A stretch of 64,000 bases of DNA from Flavobacterium circumlabens (GTDB lineage: Bacteria; Bacteroidota; Bacteroidia; Flavobacteriales; Flavobacteriaceae), in contig NZ_SLWA01000005.1 in NCBI RefSeq assembly GCF_004345565.1, positions 359,462-423,461 on the forward strand. The letters are read 5' to 3'. A program made the translations under genes and the position numbers. The notes beneath the pieces are model-generated. The model had not been told where the DNA came from. It searched no databases and saw only the letters and a list, made by a program, of their open reading frames with translations. Shown here piece by piece: positions 60,699 to 64,000 of this stretch; the first letter of the stretch is position 1; each line of letters begins with the position of its first letter.

Positions 60699-61199
60699 TT
60701 ATTTACAAAAGGTGGCTTTGTTTTTTATAGCGCTTTTGCTTCCTAGTTCAATTGCTTTTGTGAAGTCATTGCAGGATTTTTTCTTATCTCCAATTTTATT
60801 ATAAGCCAGACCTCTTAAGTTATAAGCAATATAATCTTTAGGATTCATCATAAGGCAGTACGAACAATCTTCAATTGAGGCGTCGTAATTCATTAATTTG
60901 TAATTGACATTGGCTCTTCCTGTAAAAGCATCAGAATTCATCGTGTCTAATTCGATTGCTTTAGTAAAATCAGCCAAAGCTCCTGTTAAATCATTGAGTT
61001 TGTACTTGGCAACTCCTCTGTTTTGGTAGGCTTCAACAAATTTAGAATTCATGCTTATTGCTTTGGTGTAATCGGCAATAGCACCTTTAGTGTTTCCTGA
61101 TTCTGCCTTTTTCATGGCTTTATCAAAATATCCGGTTGCAGATTGTGCAATACCGGAGCACGTAATCATAAGAAATGATAGTAATAATAAATGTTTCAT
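60699..61199 (-). CDS. Secreted tetratricopeptide-repeat protein
   Basis: 166 residues: signal peptide to GIAQ (~19), then about four 34-residue TPR units (SGNTKGAIADYTKAISMNSK, VEAYQNRGVAKYKLNDLTG, MNSDAFTGRANVNYKLMNYD and KDYIAYNLRGLAYNKIGDKK start or cover them). Such proteins scaffold other proteins in the periplasm. No partner is apparent. Confidence 0.8.
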   Translation of the reverse strand: MKHLLLLSFLMITCSGIAQSATGYFDKAMKKAESGNTKGAIADYTKAISMNSKFVEAYQNRGVAKYKLNDLTGALADFTKAIELDTMNSDAFTGRANVNYKLMNYDASIEDCSYCLMMNPKDYIAYNLRGLAYNKIGDKKKSCNDFTKAIELGSKSAIKNKATFCK

Positions 61200-61644
61200 A
61201 GACTAATTTGGGATTAGTAGGTTAATTAATTCTGGACGAATTTAAGAAAGATTTATTTGTAAGAGAATTTCTTTTGTGAAATAATAGTTAGTAAATAAAA
61301 AATTTTATTGTTACCAGGATTATTTATGTTGGCGGAATAGCTATTATTTTAAACCGAAATAAAATTGGATAAAAGATGTTTCTTCCTTGTTCCATTTAGT
61401 GACCTGGAGGAAGTTTTTGATGTAAATAAAAGCCGGAATGTAAGATTAAGAATAAAACTCCCGCTAATACACGTTTTAATCGATTTGTAGATTTAGTAGA
61501 ATTACCTTTTTATTTTATAATTTAGTGTAGCGGAAAATACGCTGCTGCAAAGTCTTTAAATCGATTGAAGTTTAGGAATGTTATATCGCTATGTAAAACC
61601 ACAGCAAATATGACAGCTAATAATAATTTGAAATATTTAACATT
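61200..61644. other. Intergenic region without recognisable gene
   Basis: 445 bp of AT-rich DNA between the TPR gene and the SRPBCC gene. No open frame with family features, no strong hairpin and no exact -33/-7 promoter pair was found. Confidence 0.6.
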
Positions 61645-62103
61645 ATGAAAAAGTTACAATTCAAAGTAAGTATCAATGCACCTGTTGCCAGGATATATGA
61701 TTTTATGCTTGGCATTACTAGTAAATCAACTTATGAGCAATGGACTTCCTTGTTTAATCCTACATCTACCTATGAAGGAAGTTGGGACAAGGGAACTAAA
61801 ATTCTGTTTATTGGTGTAGATGAGAAAGGAGAAAAAGGAGGTATGGTTTCCAGGATAGCTGTAAACATTCCCAACCAATTTGTTTCTATTCAGCATTACG
61901 GACTTTTAAAAGCTGATAAGGAAATAACTGAAGGACCAGAAGTAGAAAAATGGGCAAACGGATTTGAAAATTATACGTTTGAAGAAAACAAAGGGATTAC
62001 AACCGTTACTGTTGACTTAGATACGACAGAAGATTTTTTAGGTTATATGAACGAGACCTACCCAAAAGCACTCGATAAACTGAAAGAACTTTGTGAAAAA
62101 TAG
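61645..62103 (+). CDS. SRPBCC / AHSA1-like protein
   Basis: 152 residues. LQFKVSINAPVARIYDFMLG (3-22), YEQWTSLFNPTSTYEGSWDKG (two blocks, ~30-51) and the ending LDTTEDFLGYMNETYPKALDKL (two blocks) match the activator-of-Hsp90-like SRPBCC family. It may bind a small hydrophobic ligand; function unknown. A strong terminator follows. Confidence 0.83.
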   Translation: MKKLQFKVSINAPVARIYDFMLGITSKSTYEQWTSLFNPTSTYEGSWDKGTKILFIGVDEKGEKGGMVSRIAVNIPNQFVSIQHYGLLKADKEITEGPEVEKWANGFENYTFEENKGITTVTVDLDTTEDFLGYMNETYPKALDKLKELCEK

Positions 62104-62160
62104 GAATTACATCACTCTTATGTGGGGATATGGTGGTCAAATAAAAAATCTATACAAAAC

Positions 62161-62184
62161 AAAAGCCTCGTAATGAGGCTTTTG
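62161..62184 (+). terminator. Terminator of the SRPBCC/AHSA1-like gene
   Basis: AAAAGCCTC and GAGGCTTTT pair around a 5-nt loop with a following T-rich tail, 57 bp after the stop. It is also the last clear core-genome landmark before the integrase region. Confidence 0.75.
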
Positions 62185-62325
62185 TTTTGAAAATAAAGTA
62201 AAAAATGTGACCACGGTGGGGACAAAGCCCGTGAATTTGTACGGAATCATAAAAACTTAAAGGTACCGTAAACAAAGGGTTTAAGGGTTTTTAAATTCGG
62301 AGTGATTCGTGATAATTCGCATAAA

Positions 62326-62369
62326 TACACTTTAAGTGTAGCAAAAGTGTAGCAAGATATATATCTTTG
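62326..62369 (+). promoter_or_regulatory. Iterated AAGTGTA repeats and -7 box before the integrase gene
   Basis: TACACTT-T-AAGTGTA (62326-62340) is a palindrome; AAGTGTAGCAA then occurs twice in perfect tandem (62334-62344 and 62345-62355). TATCTTTG at 62362-62369 matches the -7 box 23 bp before the integrase ATG. Iterations here could be an operator or arm-type binding sites for the recombinase. Confidence 0.6.
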
Positions 62370-62391
62370 GTTTTTAATTCAATCTTAAAAA

Positions 62392-63681
62392 ATGGCTACT
62401 CTAAAACTCAAACTCCGCAATGAAAGTGATAATTCAAACATTTATGTTTATTATTCAATTAGTCAAAAAATAAGACTTTGGAGAAAAACAGGTTTTGTTA
62501 TCAATTTCAAAGATTGGAACGCAGACAAAGAGCAGAGTAGATTAAGAGACAATGAATCCAAAAAGTTAAATATTCGACTAGCTGAACTAAAAATTCATTT
62601 AGAAAGATGTTTCAATAATGCAGTAAGTGATGGAACTGAGTTTACAGGTGATTGGTTACAAAATAATATTGATGCTTTTAACAACAAATCTCCAGTTGTT
62701 GATTTAGATGTTTTGACAAACTATATTCAAAAATATATTGATGATGCTCCATTCAAGCAAAACCAAAAAAAGGAATTAGGTTTGAGTGCTGGACGTGTCC
62801 AGAATTTGAAGCTTTTCAAAAATACAGTTATTAAATATGAAGCTGAAAAGACAAAATGCAAAAGTATTTTGATTAAAGAAATCAATTTGCAGTTTGTAGA
62901 AAAATACAAAATGTGGATGTTTGAAAAAGGCTATTCAACTAATTACGTTGGTAAAAATATTGCTAATATTAGGACTATTTGTCTTGATGCTTCGAAAAAC
63001 GATATTGAAACCTCAACGCAAATAAGGAATTTTAAAGGAGTATCGGAGACTAGAGAGGCTGAGGATATTATTACACTAAACGAGCAAGAGCAGAACGAAA
63101 TTAAAAAAGCAAAAATAACTAGAGAGGCTTTATTAAATGCTCGTAAATGGTTGTTATTAGGTTGTTTGATTGGACAGCGTGCAGGCGATTTACTGAATAT
63201 TACAGAGGCAAACATTAAAGAACTGGGAACAGCTAAGATAATTGAATTAAAGCAACAAAAAACTGGTAAGTTAGTCGCAATTCCTTTACTTCCAGAAGCT
63301 TTAGAAGTTTTGAAAGATGGATTTCCTTATAAAATTTCTTTATCTCGATTCAATGAGTATATTAAAGATGTTTGTCAATTGGCAGGAATTGACAAACCTA
63401 CTAGAGCAAGAATTAAAGAAAAAGAAGGTACTCCACATAAAAAAGATATATTTCCTAAATGGCAGGTTATCAGTTCCCATGTTTGCAGAAGGTCGTTTGC
63501 CACTAATTTTTACGGTCGCATACCTACACCATTATTAATGAGTATTACGGCACACGGAACAGAAAGAATGTTTTTGTCATACATTGGAAAAACTACCTAT
63601 GAAAATGCCTTACAAATGTTAGATTATTTTAGTAGATTGTCTTCTGATACAAAACCAAATAATTCTACTGAAATTGACTAA
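62392..63681 (+). CDS. Tyrosine recombinase / site-specific integrase
   Basis: 429 residues. The N-terminal ~110 residues are an arm-type domain and the SAM-like core-binding domain follows (~110-205). The catalytic part has GQRAGDLLNI (first Arg ~264), SHVCRRSFATNF (HxxR ~364-367) and AHGTERMFLSYIGK with the Tyr nucleophile near 402. Such enzymes integrate conjugative or mobilisable elements and phages in Bacteroidetes. The gene marks the left edge of an integrated element that continues beyond the window. Confidence 0.92.
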   Translation: MATLKLKLRNESDNSNIYVYYSISQKIRLWRKTGFVINFKDWNADKEQSRLRDNESKKLNIRLAELKIHLERCFNNAVSDGTEFTGDWLQNNIDAFNNKSPVVDLDVLTNYIQKYIDDAPFKQNQKKELGLSAGRVQNLKLFKNTVIKYEAEKTKCKSILIKEINLQFVEKYKMWMFEKGYSTNYVGKNIANIRTICLDASKNDIETSTQIRNFKGVSETREAEDIITLNEQEQNEIKKAKITREALLNARKWLLLGCLIGQRAGDLLNITEANIKELGTAKIIELKQQKTGKLVAIPLLPEALEVLKDGFPYKISLSRFNEYIKDVCQLAGIDKPTRARIKEKEGTPHKKDIFPKWQVISSHVCRRSFATNFYGRIPTPLLMSITAHGTERMFLSYIGKTTYENALQMLDYFSRLSSDTKPNNSTEID

Positions 63682-63934
63682 TACAGAACTAATTGCATTT
63701 TACGACAACATAGATAAGATTACTTCTTTTAATAGAATTAAGACAGTTTATGATTTGACTAATAATCTTGATATCTACTTATTGCGTTTTTTAAGAAAAG
63801 ATTTTTTCTCATATAATATGAACAAGGTCAGGAAAGAGATGGAGTGTTCAGAAGAAGAAAATATCAATGATATTGACTTATGGTTTACTGATGTATTGCT
63901 GTATATGGATATTCTGGATAAAGTGAGCACCTAA
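63674..63934 (+). CDS. Small hypothetical protein, probably truncated by an insertion
   Basis: 86 residues from a TTG start (63674) that overlaps the integrase stop by 8 bp; no ATG occurs before residue ~48. The chain is acidic with helical segments and no family match. Its last codons lie inside the first copy of a direct repeat typical of an IS end, so the original C-terminus is probably replaced. A real gene fragment is likely; the start is uncertain. Confidence 0.45.
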   Translation: MTNTELIAFYDNIDKITSFNRIKTVYDLTNNLDIYLLRFLRKDFFSYNMNKVRKEMECSEEENINDIDLWFTDVLLYMDILDKVST

Positions 63935-64000
63935 TTCTGGATAAAAGTGAGCAGTATAAATGAACTCAAAAAGGTGTCTAAAAAGTAGTTTAAAAGTATA
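63911..64000 (+). mobile_element. Putative left end of an IS21-like element (partial, to window end)
   Basis: ATTCTGGATAAAGTGAGCA (63911-63929) and ATTCTGGATAAAAGTGAGCA (63934-63953) are direct repeats with a 23-bp period. Repeated GTGAGCA-containing terminal motifs of this kind occur at ends of Bacteroidetes IS21-family elements, as I recall. No transposase gene is visible before the window ends, so the family call is tentative. Confidence 0.45.

Noticed and set aside
62195..62330. Possible tRNA or tmRNA 3' end serving as integration site
   Set aside because: No cloverleaf, T-loop or CCA end could be drawn; the phrase GTGGGGACAAAGCCCG does not fold as a tRNA arm with partners.

Overview
The window looks like a chromosomal segment of a Flavobacterium-type member of the Bacteroidota. 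It is AT-rich, its best promoters fit the Bacteroidetes TTTG / TAnnTTTG pattern, and it encodes type IX secretion (T9SS) sorting domains, TonB-dependent receptors, DUF4199 and DUF4252 proteins and carotenoid genes. No tRNA, rRNA or CRISPR array was found.

Layout. 1-9.5 kb: the 3' end of a TonB-dependent receptor, a Ca-loop lipoprotein, then a minus-strand block with DUF2971, an MsbA-like ABC exporter, a YhcG/DUF1016 nuclease, phosphoglucomutase, a glycosyltransferase and DUF4199. 9-21 kb: mostly housekeeping genes (rpmE2, a GlmU-like protein, ABC-F, a porin with a DASS dicarboxylate carrier, GNAT, a hydrolase, rpmH, carB). 21-26 kb: membrane proteins, an ECF sigma/anti-sigma/DUF4252 operon and an S41 peptidase.

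26-37.6 kb is a complete-looking vitamin B12 acquisition locus. A cobalamin riboswitch precedes a BtuB-like receptor, a BtuG-like surface beta-propeller lipoprotein and a T9SS-anchored surface protein. Upstream lie the salvage genes cobC, cobS, a bluB-cobT fusion and cobU, and a divergent btuFCD-type ABC importer. 37.7-50 kb holds RNA-modification enzymes, a large T9SS-exported nuclease, MepB, a second ECF sigma operon whose partner joins an anti-sigma-like N-terminus to a beta-barrel through 33-residue repeats, RmuC, a thioesterase and a VOC protein.

50-61 kb resembles a light / photo-oxidative stress island: YceI, a TIGR01777 epimerase, TetR plus UbiB-type kinase, photolyase, SRPBCC, crtZ, crtB, crtI, and a MerR regulator with a B12-binding domain of the CarH/LitR type. 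A set of 11-bp phased repeats lies just in front of crtI. A B12-dependent photoreceptor controlling pigments and repair, close to a B12 uptake locus, is the most interesting functional theme. A Kir channel and a TPR protein follow.

62.2 kb to the end is the start of an integrated element: a tyrosine recombinase preceded by small iterated repeats, and a small gene that runs into direct repeats resembling an IS21-family end. Four copies of an interspersed palindromic repeat (7.4, 33.9, 37.6 and 55.7 kb) punctuate the window.
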